Assembly: GCA_031548545.1 (NCBI GenBank)
Contig: JAVBQY010000001.1
Span: 1-64,000, forward strand
Length of the DNA stretch: 64,000 nucleotides
Direction of reading: 5' to 3'
From: UBA932 sp031548545
GTDB lineage: Bacteria; Bacteroidota; Bacteroidia; Bacteroidales; UBA932
Part shown: positions 18,691-29,000 of the stretch, piece after piece
Position numbering within the stretch: the first letter of the stretch is position 1
Layout of the letters: the number at the start of each line of letters is the position of its first letter
Notes under the pieces: model-generated
Databases searched by the model: none
The model's input: only the letters and a program-made list of their open reading frames with translations
What the model was told of the DNA's origin: nothing
Position numbers and translations under genes: made by a program

Positions 18691-19037
18691 CAGTCGATCT
18701 TAATTCTTTTAGGTGGGTACTGCGGCTCACAAATCGTCATGCCGCGCTGTTTGATCTGACGGTTAACTTCAGAACGGCGGCTCATCAGCATTAACTCCGA
18801 AGAGCGGGTCGTATACTCTATACGCAGGTTGGTCAATTCGTGCTCCAGGCGGCGTGTCTCGCGCACGGTTTTCTCCATATAGTAGTGCAGGCCGATGTAA
18901 GTCAGGGCCAGCATAAAAAGGAATAAGATATACCAGCGCTGCCTGACGAGTACCACGTTAAGCAACACTTTTCCCGAAATCACATCTTTGAGGATGCTGG
19001 ATTTACGAGGGGCGGTATGTTGAGTTCCTTCCTGCAT
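18690..19037 (-). CDS. ftsL: FtsL-like cell division protein
   Basis: Small bitopic protein (115 residues from this start) with one transmembrane helix near 30-55 followed by a predicted coiled coil (about 55-85), the layout of FtsL. Family sequence conservation is very low, so position between rsmH and ftsI carries much of the weight. The start at 19037 lies one base after the rsmH stop. An in-frame ATG at 19058 would add seven residues and overlap rsmH by 20 bases. The stop overlaps the ftsI start. Confidence 0.85.
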   Translation of the reverse strand: MQEGTQHTAPRKSSILKDVISGKVLLNVVLVRQRWYILFLFMLALTYIGLHYYMEKTVRETRRLEHELTNLRIEYTTRSSELMLMSRRSEVNRQIKQRGMTICEPQYPPKRIKID

Positions 19038-19038
19038 A

Positions 19039-19941
19039 TTATATTTTCTGCGCGACACGGAGCTTAGCGCTGCGTGCGCGGGTATTGCGTTGTATTTCTT
19101 CTTCGGAGGGCAAAAGCGCCTTTTTGGTAATGACCGTAAAGGGCACGGCTTCCCTGCCGTAAAAATCTTTTTCCACCTTGCCGGCCGGATTGCCGGAGCG
19201 CATGAAGTTTTTCACCATGCGGTCTTCCAAAGAATGGTAAGTAATGACCACCAGGCGTCCGCCGGGTTTCAAGAGCTTCAATGCCTGCTCAAGCATTTGC
19301 TCCAACGCCTTCATCTCGCCGTTCACCTCCATCCTCAAGGCCTGGAACACCTTGGCCAGGTATTTATGTTCCATCATTTTAGGCGTACAGGGCTTCAGGC
19401 TTTCCACCAAATCACTGATGGTAACAAGCGGCTGCTTTTCACGCGCCCGTAACAGCAGATTTACCACCTTACCGGCGTTATCCACCTCTCCGTAAACACT
19501 GAAAATATAACGCAGCTGCTGCTCATCATAGGTGTTAACCACCCTGGCCGCCGTCAAAGAACTTTTGTGGTTCATCCGCATATCAAGCGGCGCCTCGAAG
19601 CGGAAAGAAAACCCCCGCTCTCCGGTATCAAACTGATGTGACGAAACCCCCAGATCGGCCAGTATGCCGTCTACAGCCTCCACCCCCTCATTCCGTACCA
19701 ATCCGCGCAAGAACCTGAAATTATTCTGGATTAAAGTAAAACCCTTCCCCTCTATCTTATTAACGACCGCATCAGCATCACGGTCAAGCGCGATCAGGCG
19801 ACCCTTTCTCAAACGGCTCCATATCTCCCGGGAATGGCCGCCGCCACCGAAAGTAACATCTACATAAACTCCGCCGGGTTGAATACACAGGGCATCCACA
19901 CTTTCCTGCAGCATTACGGGAACATGATAGGCGTCTTGCAT
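19039..19941 (-). CDS. rsmH: 16S rRNA (cytosine1402-N4)-methyltransferase
   Basis: S-adenosylmethionine-dependent enzyme that methylates N4 of C1402 in 16S rRNA; formerly MraW. The 300-residue protein carries the SAM-binding DVTFGGGGHS near residue 28, GILADLGVSSHQ, and the C-terminal VITYHSLEDRMVK and RARSAKLRVA motifs. Length is typical. It follows mraZ by 14 bases, as in nearly all dcw clusters. Confidence 0.97.
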   Translation of the reverse strand: MQDAYHVPVMLQESVDALCIQPGGVYVDVTFGGGGHSREIWSRLRKGRLIALDRDADAVVNKIEGKGFTLIQNNFRFLRGLVRNEGVEAVDGILADLGVSSHQFDTGERGFSFRFEAPLDMRMNHKSSLTAARVVNTYDEQQLRYIFSVYGEVDNAGKVVNLLLRAREKQPLVTISDLVESLKPCTPKMMEHKYLAKVFQALRMEVNGEMKALEQMLEQALKLLKPGGRLVVITYHSLEDRMVKNFMRSGNPAGKVEKDFYGREAVPFTVITKKALLPSEEEIQRNTRARSAKLRVAQKI

Positions 19942-19955
19942 AGCAGCCTCCTGTT

Positions 19956-20393
19956 TTATTGCATCAATTGATCGTACAGTTCGCTAAACTCCGCCTCACT
20001 CATGCCGTTGCCCGCATTCTCTCTGGCGCAAAGTTTTATCTTATAATCCAAACCCATAAATACCACCTCTTTCTGCACACCGATCATTTCCAGCAGGTAT
20101 TTAGGGATGAGTATACGCCCGTTCTTTTCATCCGGAACCACAATGGCGCGATGGCGGTTAAACATCTCCCAGGCAATGCTGCCTTTATGGCTCAGCGGGT
20201 TCATTTTCTGCCTTACGGCCTCCGAATGCTTGGCCCACTCTTCCAGGGTAAATATTTCCAGCGAATTAGTATACACATCTTTATGTACCATATATTGGGT
20301 GGTCAACGAACCGGATTGCGCACGGAGTTCCGCCGGGAACACCATACGACCCTTGTCGTCGAGCTTTGCCATATATTCACCAACAAATAACAT
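19956..20393 (-). CDS. mraZ: Transcriptional regulator MraZ
   Basis: DNA-binding regulator of the dcw operon, related to AbrB-like swapped-hairpin proteins. The 145-residue protein has two MraZ repeats; the first contains LDDKGRMVFPAELR and the second VVPDEKNGRILIPKYL, each with the family D-x-K/N-GR(I/M)-x-(F/I)P core. It is the first gene of the cluster. Four GTGG boxes at a 10-bp period lie just upstream of its -7 box, which fits autorepression as described for E. coli and Mycoplasma MraZ. Confidence 0.96.
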   Translation of the reverse strand: MLFVGEYMAKLDDKGRMVFPAELRAQSGSLTTQYMVHKDVYTNSLEIFTLEEWAKHSEAVRQKMNPLSHKGSIAWEMFNRHRAIVVPDEKNGRILIPKYLLEMIGVQKEVVFMGLDYKIKLCARENAGNGMSEAEFSELYDQLMQ

Positions 20394-20427
20394 AAAGAGG
20401 TTTAGGGTTGAAAATCAGTTTATGCCA

Positions 20428-20435
20428 CAAATGTA
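20428..20435 (-). promoter_or_regulatory. mraZ / dcw operon -7 box
   Basis: TACATTTG on the minus strand fits TAnnTTTG. A start near 20422 would give a leader of about 30 nt before the mraZ ATG at 20393. There is no separate -33 TTG; the GTGG boxes occupy that position. Confidence 0.6.
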
Positions 20436-20447
20436 CAAATTTTTCTT

Positions 20448-20481
20448 CCACTTACCCCCACTTAATTCCACTTTTTTCCAC
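20448..20481 (-). promoter_or_regulatory. Predicted MraZ operator, four GTGG boxes
   Basis: CCAC on the plus strand (GTGG on the minus strand) occurs at 20448, 20458, 20468 and 20478, exactly 10 bp apart, so all boxes face one side of the helix. Known MraZ sites are tandem GTGGG- or TGGGN-like boxes at 10-bp spacing. The array spans roughly -20 to -60 relative to the predicted start, overlapping where RNA polymerase contacts the -33 region, which suggests repression. Confidence 0.72.
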
Positions 20482-20600
20482 CACACCCGACAAACAATAA
20501 ATAAACAATTGACAACTAAATATTTAAGTTATCAACAACAAGTGGTTAAAATATAAGTGACAGATTTCCCCAGTCAGGCGACCCTCTGCGGGGATTTTTT

Positions 20601-21713
20601 TTAAAATCCTGAAAAATAACCTATTAAACCAGCAGCAAAACCAACAACCACACTTAAGAGCTTGGCCCATAGGAACCCGCGCTTACTCTCGGCAAGCAGC
20701 GGCAATGCGGTGTGGCCATCCTGCACAATGGAGTTGGCCAGAAGGATACTAAAAGGAATGTGCCCGGAGGCAAAGAGGGTAATAAAGATGATATGCGGCC
20801 CCGATTCGGGGATGATGCCTATGAGCACCGCCGCTATTAGTATAAGGAAGGGATTGCTGCTGATCCATCCGGTGACATCAAAGTAGTGCAGCCCCAGCTG
20901 GATAAACAGAAGGGCGCCGAAGGTCCAGCAAAAGATTTTCAGAAAGTGGGTTTTGATGATATGCCCCCAGAGATGCTCTTCCAGGAAGTGCTCGTCCACC
21001 GCTGCAATAAGCCCCATCACCACTATGCTCAGGAAGGCAAACAGCACATTCATCCAGCGTTCGGAAAACAGGAAATTCGTATCTATGTGATGATGTCCGT
21101 GAGCGCAGTCCTGTCCATGGACATGCACATGACCCGCATGGTCATGTTCCAACAGTCCGAACAACATACTCAGTACAAAGAGTAACAATCCGGCCAGGAG
21201 CAAAGCCCGCTCAAAAGAGATATGCCGGAGGTTATAGCCGATATTTTTCAGGTTCAGCCGGGCCGGGCCGCCATGGGCGCAGCCCTCATGCTCATGAATG
21301 GCAAAATGCTGCTGATTGAAAGGTACCGGAAAGCGTTTCACAAAACGGTCTACCACCAAACCGGTAACAATAGCCAGCGGAAAGAGAATAGCATTCAACA
21401 ATAAGGCCGTTTTGGGGATGACGGCGAATAAAACAAAAGCTTCGTCGCCCGTGGCGGCTATCATCATAGCTACCAGGGCGCCGAAGCTTACAATATTATG
21501 GGTAAACAAAGAAACCAGCGCGAATCCGCCGATACAGCCGGGAACCAGTCCGAGCAAGGCGCCGAGCAGCACCTGGCCGAAGCGGGATTTTTCAAGCCGG
21601 CTGAAAGTGCGGCCGTTCGAATGGATGTTGAAATACTCGATCAACAGCATCATCACCATTACCAGACCGGTAATGAGAAAGGAGTTTTTAAGTACGTCAA
21701 CAAATAGTTCCAT
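20601..21713 (-). CDS. Putative 10-TM metal exporter (ArsP_2-like)
   Basis: A 370-residue polytopic membrane protein with about ten hydrophobic segments. It resembles the ArsP_2 family (putative heavy-metal or manganese exporters), with GLVPGCIGGFALVSLF in the first half and GIIPESGPHIIFITLFASG in the second as pseudo-symmetrical core motifs. A histidine-rich loop (HDHAGHVHVHGQDCAHGHHH, about 188-207) probably binds divalent metal. The metal is not known. It follows the TlpA-like gene by four bases on the same strand, so the two share a transcript. 207 bases separate its end from mraZ. Confidence 0.75.
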   Translation of the reverse strand: MELFVDVLKNSFLITGLVMVMMLLIEYFNIHSNGRTFSRLEKSRFGQVLLGALLGLVPGCIGGFALVSLFTHNIVSFGALVAMMIAATGDEAFVLFAVIPKTALLLNAILFPLAIVTGLVVDRFVKRFPVPFNQQHFAIHEHEGCAHGGPARLNLKNIGYNLRHISFERALLLAGLLLFVLSMLFGLLEHDHAGHVHVHGQDCAHGHHHIDTNFLFSERWMNVLFAFLSIVVMGLIAAVDEHFLEEHLWGHIIKTHFLKIFCWTFGALLFIQLGLHYFDVTGWISSNPFLILIAAVLIGIIPESGPHIIFITLFASGHIPFSILLANSIVQDGHTALPLLAESKRGFLWAKLLSVVVGFAAGLIGYFSGF

Positions 21714-21717
21714 CCGC

Positions 21718-22851
21718 TTATTCTCCGAAAACCTCTGCTAATTTGGCGCGCAATTCTTCACCGTGAAGGCCACGGGCTACAATCTTACCTTCTTTATCAA
21801 AGAGGAAAATAGTGGGAATAAAATCTACCACATAAGCCTTGGCGGCAACACCGTCTTTATCCCATACATGGTTCCATACCAAGCCGTCTTTTTCAATGGC
21901 TTCCAACCAGGGTTCCTTGGCGCGGTCACGTGAAACGCCCACGATATCCAGGCCTTTTTCATGATATTTTTGATACATGGCTACGACATTGGGGTTTTCG
22001 CGGCGGCAGGGACCACACCATGAAGCCCAGAAATCCACTAATACATAAGTGCCTTTACCTACCCAGGTAGAAAGGGCTACCGGCTGGTCTTCCGTATTGT
22101 TCAGCGTTACGTCAACGAACAGCTGGCCGTCGGCCGATTTCTTTACATTGTCCAGGCGTTCCAGGATCTTTTTGGCATTGTTGGTCGTCGTATCCTGGAT
22201 GGCAGCCACCAAGGTCTCCAATTCTTCGTTAGACAAGGCATAAGGCGTCTGCAGGAATACATACTGGCCGGCCAGGTTATTGGCATTTTCCTGAATGAAA
22301 GCTTTTGTCAGGTCGGTTTTCTTCTGGTCCAGGGGGTTGTATTTAACATCCGTAGAATCTTCCAGGGCTTTCAGTTGTTTCACCCTGTCCGCTTCCTTCA
22401 GTTTTTTGTTCTCTTTAATGGCGACCATATCCGCACGGTACTGCTGCATCAAGGCTTTGATTTCCTCCGCCACAGCCAGTTGTTCTTTCTGGAATGCCAC
22501 AAATTTATCATTCACGTCACTTCCTGAGATGGTGCTGTTTCTCATATTTTCACTATCCAATACCACATCCAATACTTCTTCATTACCCTGTATGAACAGC
22601 GGCAATACATCTTCTCCGGCAGCCACTGTAATAAAATAACGGTCGGCAGTTAAAAAGCCATTGAATTTAAAGGTGCCGTTTTCTACCTTAACACTGTCGA
22701 CAGCCAGAAGGTCACGGCCTTCGGCACGGGAAATCTTAATCAAGGTACCATCGGCAACCCCGGTCGCCGTACCATTAATGGTATAATTAGCCTTCTGCCC
22801 GCAGGAAAAAAGGGTCAGTCCGGCTGCTAAAAAAAGAATTAATTTTTTCAT
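21718..22851 (-). CDS. TlpA-type thioredoxin lipoprotein with DUF4369-like N-terminus
   Basis: A 377-residue exported thiol-disulfide protein. It begins with a lipoprotein signal ending LFSCGQK (lipobox Cys near residue 17), so it is probably membrane-anchored. The first half resembles the DUF4369 beta domain, the middle is helical, and the last 130 residues are a TlpA/AhpC-TSA fold with the redox motif WASWCGPCRR and a cis-proline region FIPTIFLF. Such proteins reduce or repair periplasmic thiols. An in-frame start at 22908 would put 19 residues before the signal and falls in the -7 box, so 22851 is used. Co-transcribed with the metal exporter. Confidence 0.88.
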   Translation of the reverse strand: MKKLILFLAAGLTLFSCGQKANYTINGTATGVADGTLIKISRAEGRDLLAVDSVKVENGTFKFNGFLTADRYFITVAAGEDVLPLFIQGNEEVLDVVLDSENMRNSTISGSDVNDKFVAFQKEQLAVAEEIKALMQQYRADMVAIKENKKLKEADRVKQLKALEDSTDVKYNPLDQKKTDLTKAFIQENANNLAGQYVFLQTPYALSNEELETLVAAIQDTTTNNAKKILERLDNVKKSADGQLFVDVTLNNTEDQPVALSTWVGKGTYVLVDFWASWCGPCRRENPNVVAMYQKYHEKGLDIVGVSRDRAKEPWLEAIEKDGLVWNHVWDKDGVAAKAYVVDFIPTIFLFDKEGKIVARGLHGEELRAKLAEVFGE

Positions 22852-22907
22852 TGTGTTAGTAATAATGTATGTATAAAGTTTATTATGTGAGCCTGAATAT
22901 AGCGCCA

Positions 22908-22915
22908 CAAAGGTA
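22908..22915 (-). promoter_or_regulatory. -7 box for the TlpA/metal-exporter pair
   Basis: TACCTTTG on the minus strand, 56 bases before the ATG at 22851. It fits TAnnTTTG and argues against the upstream in-frame start at 22908. Confidence 0.5.
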
Positions 22916-23038
22916 ATGCAAATCTCCGTGAAATGACACTAATATGTTAAATAATTGTTAACACCGGGAAAACTATTTTCGTTTTAAAAGTTTTCTCACT
23001 TACTTTGCCGGACTTTTTAAATTTAGATCGATTAATTT

Positions 23039-23665
23039 ATGAACAGTACCAAAGAGCGCATTATCCAGGAATCGGCCGTTTTGTTTGCCCGGAACGGGTG
23101 CAAAACAATAACCATGGACGATATCGCCTCTTCCCTGGGGATGTCAAAACGTACCATATACGAAAATTTCTCCGACAAGAAAGATTTACTATCCCATTGC
23201 ATGCAATACTTCCTCATGCGCGGACACGAGGAAGTGGAAAAAGTATTACAAAGCACGGACAATGTTATTGAGGCGATGTTTCAGACCGCACAATGCACCT
23301 CGGACCTTATGCGCAATGTCAAGCACAACCTGTTCCAGGAAATTTTAAAATACTACCCTGATGTACACGCCTCTACCGTGCAGATTTTCAAAGAAAAAAA
23401 TATAGATATCAGCCGGAGGATGATGGCCAAAGGACAGGCCGACGGGGTATTCCGTACGGACCTGGACCCCTACCACGTGTCTCTGCTGATACAGGTGATC
23501 AGCTCTCACATCTTGCACCTGGATCTTTTCGCCCCCGTCAATAAAGAATTGATGGCGACCCTGTTTATGTACAATTTCTCCCGTGGAATGGCTACCGAAA
23601 AAGGGCTGAAGATTCTGGACAAATTTTTACCCGCATACATTGAAAATATTAAAAAATTATCATAA
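23039..23665 (+). CDS. TetR/AcrR family regulator
   Basis: A 208-residue TetR-type repressor. The N-terminal helix-turn-helix (about 10-55) contains the family pattern ITMDDIASSLGMSKRTIYENF; the remaining helices form the ligand and dimer domain, which varies between members. The stop is followed directly by the ATG of the TolC-like gene (TAAATG), so the regulator leads the efflux operon and most likely represses it in response to a pump substrate. The substrate cannot be read from sequence. The upstream gap with the TlpA gene (22852-23038) contains no clear operator palindrome that I can identify. Confidence 0.9.
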   Translation: MNSTKERIIQESAVLFARNGCKTITMDDIASSLGMSKRTIYENFSDKKDLLSHCMQYFLMRGHEEVEKVLQSTDNVIEAMFQTAQCTSDLMRNVKHNLFQEILKYYPDVHASTVQIFKEKNIDISRRMMAKGQADGVFRTDLDPYHVSLLIQVISSHILHLDLFAPVNKELMATLFMYNFSRGMATEKGLKILDKFLPAYIENIKKLS

Positions 23666-25012
23666 ATGAAAACATTGCAAAAATTCGGATGGCTGATGGC
23701 TTTGGCCTGCCTTCCGGTCATGAGTTGGGGGCAGGCAGGCGCCACGCCCGACACCTTGCGCATCAATCTGCAGGAAGCCTTACAGATTGCATTAAGCGAT
23801 AACCCGACAATCAAGATTGCCGAACAGGAAATCCAACGGGTGGATTATAGTAAGAAAGCGGCATGGTACGGGTTATTTCCTACTATTGACGGAACGGCCG
23901 GTTATACGCGTAATGTGATGCGTCAAACCATGGCAATGGGTGGTATGGCGATGAAAATCGGCCAGGATAATTTAGTGTCTTTAGGCCTATCCGCCTCCTT
24001 GCCCTTAGTAGTGCCTGCACTATGGACAAACATACAAATGAGCGAAATAGACATGCAATTGGCCGTAGAAAAAGCCCGCGCCTCCAAAATAGACATGCGC
24101 AACCAGGTCCGCAACGCCTTTTATCAGGCCCTGCTGGCTAAGGACGCCCATGAAATTGCTATGGAATCTTATCAACTGGCGACGCAGACCTACAAGGACG
24201 CCAAGAATAAATACGAAGTGGGTATGGCGGCCGAATATGATTACGTATCGGCCGAGGTACAGATGCGCAACAGCTACCCCCGTGTACTGGAAAGCGAAAA
24301 TGCAGTGACCAACACCCGGCTATTCCTCAAAGTACTGTTGGGCATTGATAAAAATGTGCCCTTAGCGGTAACGGGTACCTTGACCGACTTTGAAAACGAA
24401 CTGGTAGACATCAGCGCCATAGATTTCTCCATAGACAATAACAGCGACCTGCAACAACTGGAACTGCAATTGCAAAAAACGAACAAACAACTGCAGCTCC
24501 AGAAAACCCAACGCTATCCGAACCTGGTGGCCTTCGGCAGCTTTGCATACCAAGGTATGGGAAATGACAATGACGAACTGAGTCCTTTTACAGGTGAGAT
24601 AACCGCCGGCGGATTGCGCTGGTATGACCCTTCGCTTTCGGTGGGTGTACAATTAAGCGTCCCTATCTTCCACGGCCTGACCAACATCATGAAGGAAAAG
24701 CAGATCAAGATTGCCGCCTCCGAATTGGCGCTGCAACGCGATTATCTCTCCAGCAGTTTGAACATGCAGGTGATCGGCGCACTTGACAACATCAAAAAAT
24801 CTATTGAACAGGTCAACTCCAGCAAAGAGAACGTCAAACTGGCGCAAAAAGGCCATGCCATCGCCCAGAAACGTTATGAGACCGGCAGCGGCACCATCCT
24901 TGAGCTGAATACTTCAGCGCTCGGGATAACCAATGCGCGGCTTTCTTATGCGCAGGCTATAAGCGCGTACCTGATTGCCAAAGCCAACTATGAAATGTTA
25001 ATCGGACAATAA
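23666..25012 (+). CDS. TolC-family outer membrane efflux protein
   Basis: A 448-residue outer-membrane channel component of an RND pump. A signal peptide (about 1-22, ending near SWGQA) is followed by two OEP repeats with long helical coiled-coil stretches, as in TolC, OprM and NodT relatives. Gene order regulator-TolC-adaptor-RND-PG0541 matches the PG0538-PG0541 locus of Porphyromonas gingivalis. The gene follows tetR without a gap and precedes the adaptor by 20 bases. Confidence 0.93.
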   Translation: MKTLQKFGWLMALACLPVMSWGQAGATPDTLRINLQEALQIALSDNPTIKIAEQEIQRVDYSKKAAWYGLFPTIDGTAGYTRNVMRQTMAMGGMAMKIGQDNLVSLGLSASLPLVVPALWTNIQMSEIDMQLAVEKARASKIDMRNQVRNAFYQALLAKDAHEIAMESYQLATQTYKDAKNKYEVGMAAEYDYVSAEVQMRNSYPRVLESENAVTNTRLFLKVLLGIDKNVPLAVTGTLTDFENELVDISAIDFSIDNNSDLQQLELQLQKTNKQLQLQKTQRYPNLVAFGSFAYQGMGNDNDELSPFTGEITAGGLRWYDPSLSVGVQLSVPIFHGLTNIMKEKQIKIAASELALQRDYLSSSLNMQVIGALDNIKKSIEQVNSSKENVKLAQKGHAIAQKRYETGSGTILELNTSALGITNARLSYAQAISAYLIAKANYEMLIGQ

Positions 25013-25032
25013 AAAAAATAAAAATATATACC

Positions 25033-26064
25033 ATGAAAAATTTGATTAGAAAGGGCATGCTTTACCTGCCCGTAATGGGAGTGGCCACCCTGATGCTGGC
25101 CGGCTGTCAGGGTAAAGGCAACAGTACAAGCGATGAGGTGAAATTACCCGAGGTGATCGTGGAAAGCATGCAACGCGAAGCGGTGGAACAAACCTTTGAG
25201 TACACAGGGACCATTGAAGCCAGCATTGCCAACATGATTGCCAGCCAGACCTCCATGCGTATTGAAAAATACATGGTGGAAGTAGGCGACATGGTACAAA
25301 AGGGCCAGCTGCTGGCCGACATGGAAGCGACCAATTTCCTCCAGGCCAAATTGCAGTTGGAAAACCTGAAAACAGACTATCAGCGTACCAAAACGCTTTA
25401 CCAAAGCGGCGGAGCGTCCAAACAACAGGTTGACCAGATGGAAACCCAGATCGGCGTGGCCGAAGAAAATGTAGCCAACCTGAAAAAGAATACCCAACTG
25501 ACCTCTCCTATTTCCGGCATCGTGACCCAACGTATGTTCGACAATGGCGCCCTCACCGGCGGCCAGCCCATTCTGGAGGTACAGCAGATCAATCCGGTAA
25601 AAATCGTCATCCATGCCGAAGAAGAGAATTTCCCGTATGTGAAAATAAACATGCCGGCGCAGGTAAAACTGGACATCTATCCCGGCCAGGAATTTTCCGG
25701 AAAGGTATACCTTATTTACCCCACCATCAACCAGGTAACCCACTCTTTCGACGTAGAAATCAGGTTAGACAACAACAAACTGAAAATCCGCCCCGGAATG
25801 TTCGCCCGCGTTATCCTGAACTACGGCACACATAATAATATAATGGTATCAGACAAAGCCGTAATCAAACAGAACGGCACCAATGACCGTTACGTATACG
25901 TGCTGAACAGCGACCAGACCGTAAATTTCCGTCAGGTGCAGATCGGACAGCGCAAAGGCGACCGTTATGAAATCCTCTCCGGCCTGAATGACGGCGAACA
26001 AGTGGTGGTAGCCGGACAAAGCCGGTTGATCAACGGAACGAAAGTAACAGTAAAAAGCAACTAA
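25033..26064 (+). CDS. RND efflux periplasmic adaptor lipoprotein
   Basis: A 343-residue membrane-fusion protein joining the inner-membrane pump to TolC. A lipoprotein signal ends MLAGCQ (Cys near residue 25). Next come the first half of a lipoyl/barrel-sandwich domain, a short helical hairpin (about 95-155), the second lipoyl half containing SPISGIVTQR, a beta-barrel domain and a membrane-proximal domain with GDRYEILSGLNDGEQVVVAG. It lies three bases upstream of the permease gene. Confidence 0.94.
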   Translation: MKNLIRKGMLYLPVMGVATLMLAGCQGKGNSTSDEVKLPEVIVESMQREAVEQTFEYTGTIEASIANMIASQTSMRIEKYMVEVGDMVQKGQLLADMEATNFLQAKLQLENLKTDYQRTKTLYQSGGASKQQVDQMETQIGVAEENVANLKKNTQLTSPISGIVTQRMFDNGALTGGQPILEVQQINPVKIVIHAEEENFPYVKINMPAQVKLDIYPGQEFSGKVYLIYPTINQVTHSFDVEIRLDNNKLKIRPGMFARVILNYGTHNNIMVSDKAVIKQNGTNDRYVYVLNSDQTVNFRQVQIGQRKGDRYEILSGLNDGEQVVVAGQSRLINGTKVTVKSN

Positions 26065-26067
26065 ACT

Positions 26068-29000
26068 ATGAAACTATACGAAACCGCGGTCCGGAAGCCG
26101 GTATCCACGATATTGATCTTTATCGGGGCTATCATCCTGGGACTGTTCTCGCTCAACAAACTCTCCATAGACCTTTATCCGGAGATGGACTTCCCGGCAT
26201 TGAGCGTAATGACCACCTACGCCGGGGCCAGTGCAGCCGACATCGAACAGAACGTCACCAAGATTTTGGAAGACAACCTGAATACGATCTCCAACCTGAA
26301 GAAGATCACTTCCAAATCCCAGGACAACATGTCCATTATCACCCTGGAGTTTGAGTGGGGCAGTAACCTCGACGAGGCGTCCAATGACGTCCGCGACGTA
26401 TTGGGACGGATGGAAACCTACCTGCCCGACAACGTAGACAAACCGATGATTATCAAATTCAATTCCAGCATGATTCCCATCATGTACCTGTATGCCACCG
26501 CTCAGGAAAGCTACAATGGGCTGTACAAAATGCTGGATGAGAAAGTGGCCAACCCCATCAACCGTATCAACGGCGTGGGCGCCGTAAGTATCAGCGGCAG
26601 TCCTACACGTGAGGTACAGATCAATGTAGACCCTCAGAAGCTCGAAGCCTATAACCTTACGGTAGAGCAAATCGGGCAGATCATAGCCCAGGAAAATGCC
26701 AACATTCCCGCAGGCGCCATTGATATAGGCACTGAGCGGCTGTCTTTGCGTATTGAAGGAGAATTCTCGGAAAGTAACCTGATCAAAAACATTGTCGTAT
26801 CCCGCTCCGGTGACAAGATCATCCGCATGTCGGACATCGCCGCAGTGAAAGACACGATCAAAACCATGACCGTGGAAGAAACCATCAACGGACAGCGAGG
26901 GGTGCGTATCGTGATCCAAAAACAGTCCGGCGCCAATTCCGTGGAAATAGCCCAGTCTATACGCAAACTGCTGCCCGAACTGCGCAATACGCTGCCGCCG
27001 GATGTGAAGCTCGAAGTGTTGCAGGATACCTCATCGCACATCACCAACAGTATCAACAGTCTTACCGAAACGGTAATGTACGCTTTTATCTTCGTGGTAT
27101 TGGTCGTACTCTTCTTCCTTGGCCGCTGGAGGGCGACGTTCATCATCGTGCTCACCATTCCGGTTTCACTGATGTCCAGCTTCGTTTACCTGTTGTTCAC
27201 AGGCGGAACAATCAATATCATCTCACTCAGCTCCCTGTCTATAGCCATTGGTATGGTGGTAGACGACGCCATTGTGGTACTCGAAAATATTGTAAAACAT
27301 CTGGAACGGGGTGCGCGTCCCAAAGATGCGGCGATCTACGCCACCAACGAGGTATGGCTGGCCGTAATCGCCACTACGCTGACGGTTATAGCCGTGTTCC
27401 TTCCCCTGACCATGACCAGCGGTATTGCCGGTATCATGTTTAAACCCCTGGGCTGGATCGTATCCATCACCATCCTGGTATCCACCCTGGCGGCCATTAC
27501 CCTTACCCCGATGTTATCGGCCAAAATGCTGCAATTTAAGGCCAGCCATACGTATAGCGGAATGGGCATCATCTTTAAACCCATTGACAAGTTCCTCGAT
27601 AAAATGGATAACGGCTATGCCAACATACTGACCTGGGCCGTACGTCACCGTTCTTTGACCATTCTCAGCGCTTTCCTGATCTTTATAGCCAGTCTAGGTT
27701 TATTGAGTGTCGTACCTACGGAAATGTTCCCCACCTCCGACAACGGACAAATTTCGGCCTCCGTGGAGCTACCGGTTGGCGCGAACCTGAAAGAGACCAC
27801 AGATTTAGCGCACCGCCTTGAGAAAAACTTCATGGAGCAATGTCCTGAAATCAGGGTGCTCTCCATCAGCTCCGGCGCCGATGACAAGGCCGGTTTTGCC
27901 GCCCTCTTCGGTAACTCGGGAGTAAACGCCATCACCTTTACCGTAGTCATGGACGAACTGCATGCCCGCAAAAAATTAGGACAGCGCGGCATGAATGAGG
28001 TAGCGGATGTCATGCGCAGCGAGATCGCCAAGTTCCCCGAAATTGTGAAATACAGCGTAACCCCCGGAGGCAACCAGGGTGGCGGTATGTCTTCCAACAA
28101 CCTGGACATAAAAGTCTACGGTTATGATTTCAACGCCGCTGAAAAGGTCGCCAATGCCCTGGCCGACAGCATTCGCACAATCAAAGGCACCCGCGACGTG
28201 CGGCTCAGCCGCGAACAAATGCGCGTAGAAATGCAGGTTGACTTTGACCGTGAAAAAGTAGCCCGTTTCGGCCTTAACACCGTATCGGCCGCCATGTATG
28301 TAAGTAACCGCATCAACGGATTAACGGCATCCAAGTTCCGTGAAAACGGCGAGGAATATGACATCATCGTACGCTACGACGAACAATTCCGCACCTCGGT
28401 AGAGGATGTTGAAAACATACTGTTGTATAACAATAGAGGCCAGTCTATCCGCCTGAAAGAAGTCGCCAAGGTAATAGAACGTTTCTCGCCCCCAAAAATC
28501 GAACACGAGAACCGCCAGCGTGTAATCACCGTTACCAGCACCCTCTCGGGCGCCGCACTGGGTGATGTAGCCAAAGCCGCCGGAAAAAAGATCAAAGAAC
28601 TTGAAATTCCCGATGGGATTTCCGTAGCGATCGCCGGTTCCGTAGAAGACCAGCAGGAAGCCTTTGCCGACCTGCTGACCCTGCTGGGGCTGATCGTCCT
28701 GCTCGTATACATCGTTATGGCCACCCAGTTTGAGTCATTCCGCATGCCTTTCATTATCATGCTTTCCGTACCCTTCGCCTTTACCGGGGTATTCCTGGCC
28801 CTCTGGATGACCGGTACGCCCCTCGGCATGATCGCCCTGATCGGCGCCATCATGCTGGTAGGTATCGTGGTGAAGAACGGTATTGTGATCGTGGACTTTA
28901 CCAACCTGCAGCGCGAGCGCGGGCTGAGTATCAACCAGGCCGTAATCACCGCCGGGAAGTCACGTCTGCGTCCTGTATTGATGACCACCCTGACCACCAT

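Noticed and set aside
20560..20600. CCCC...GGGG with a T run as a terminator
   Set aside because: The T run is on the plus strand, where no gene ends; the genes on both sides read on the minus strand.
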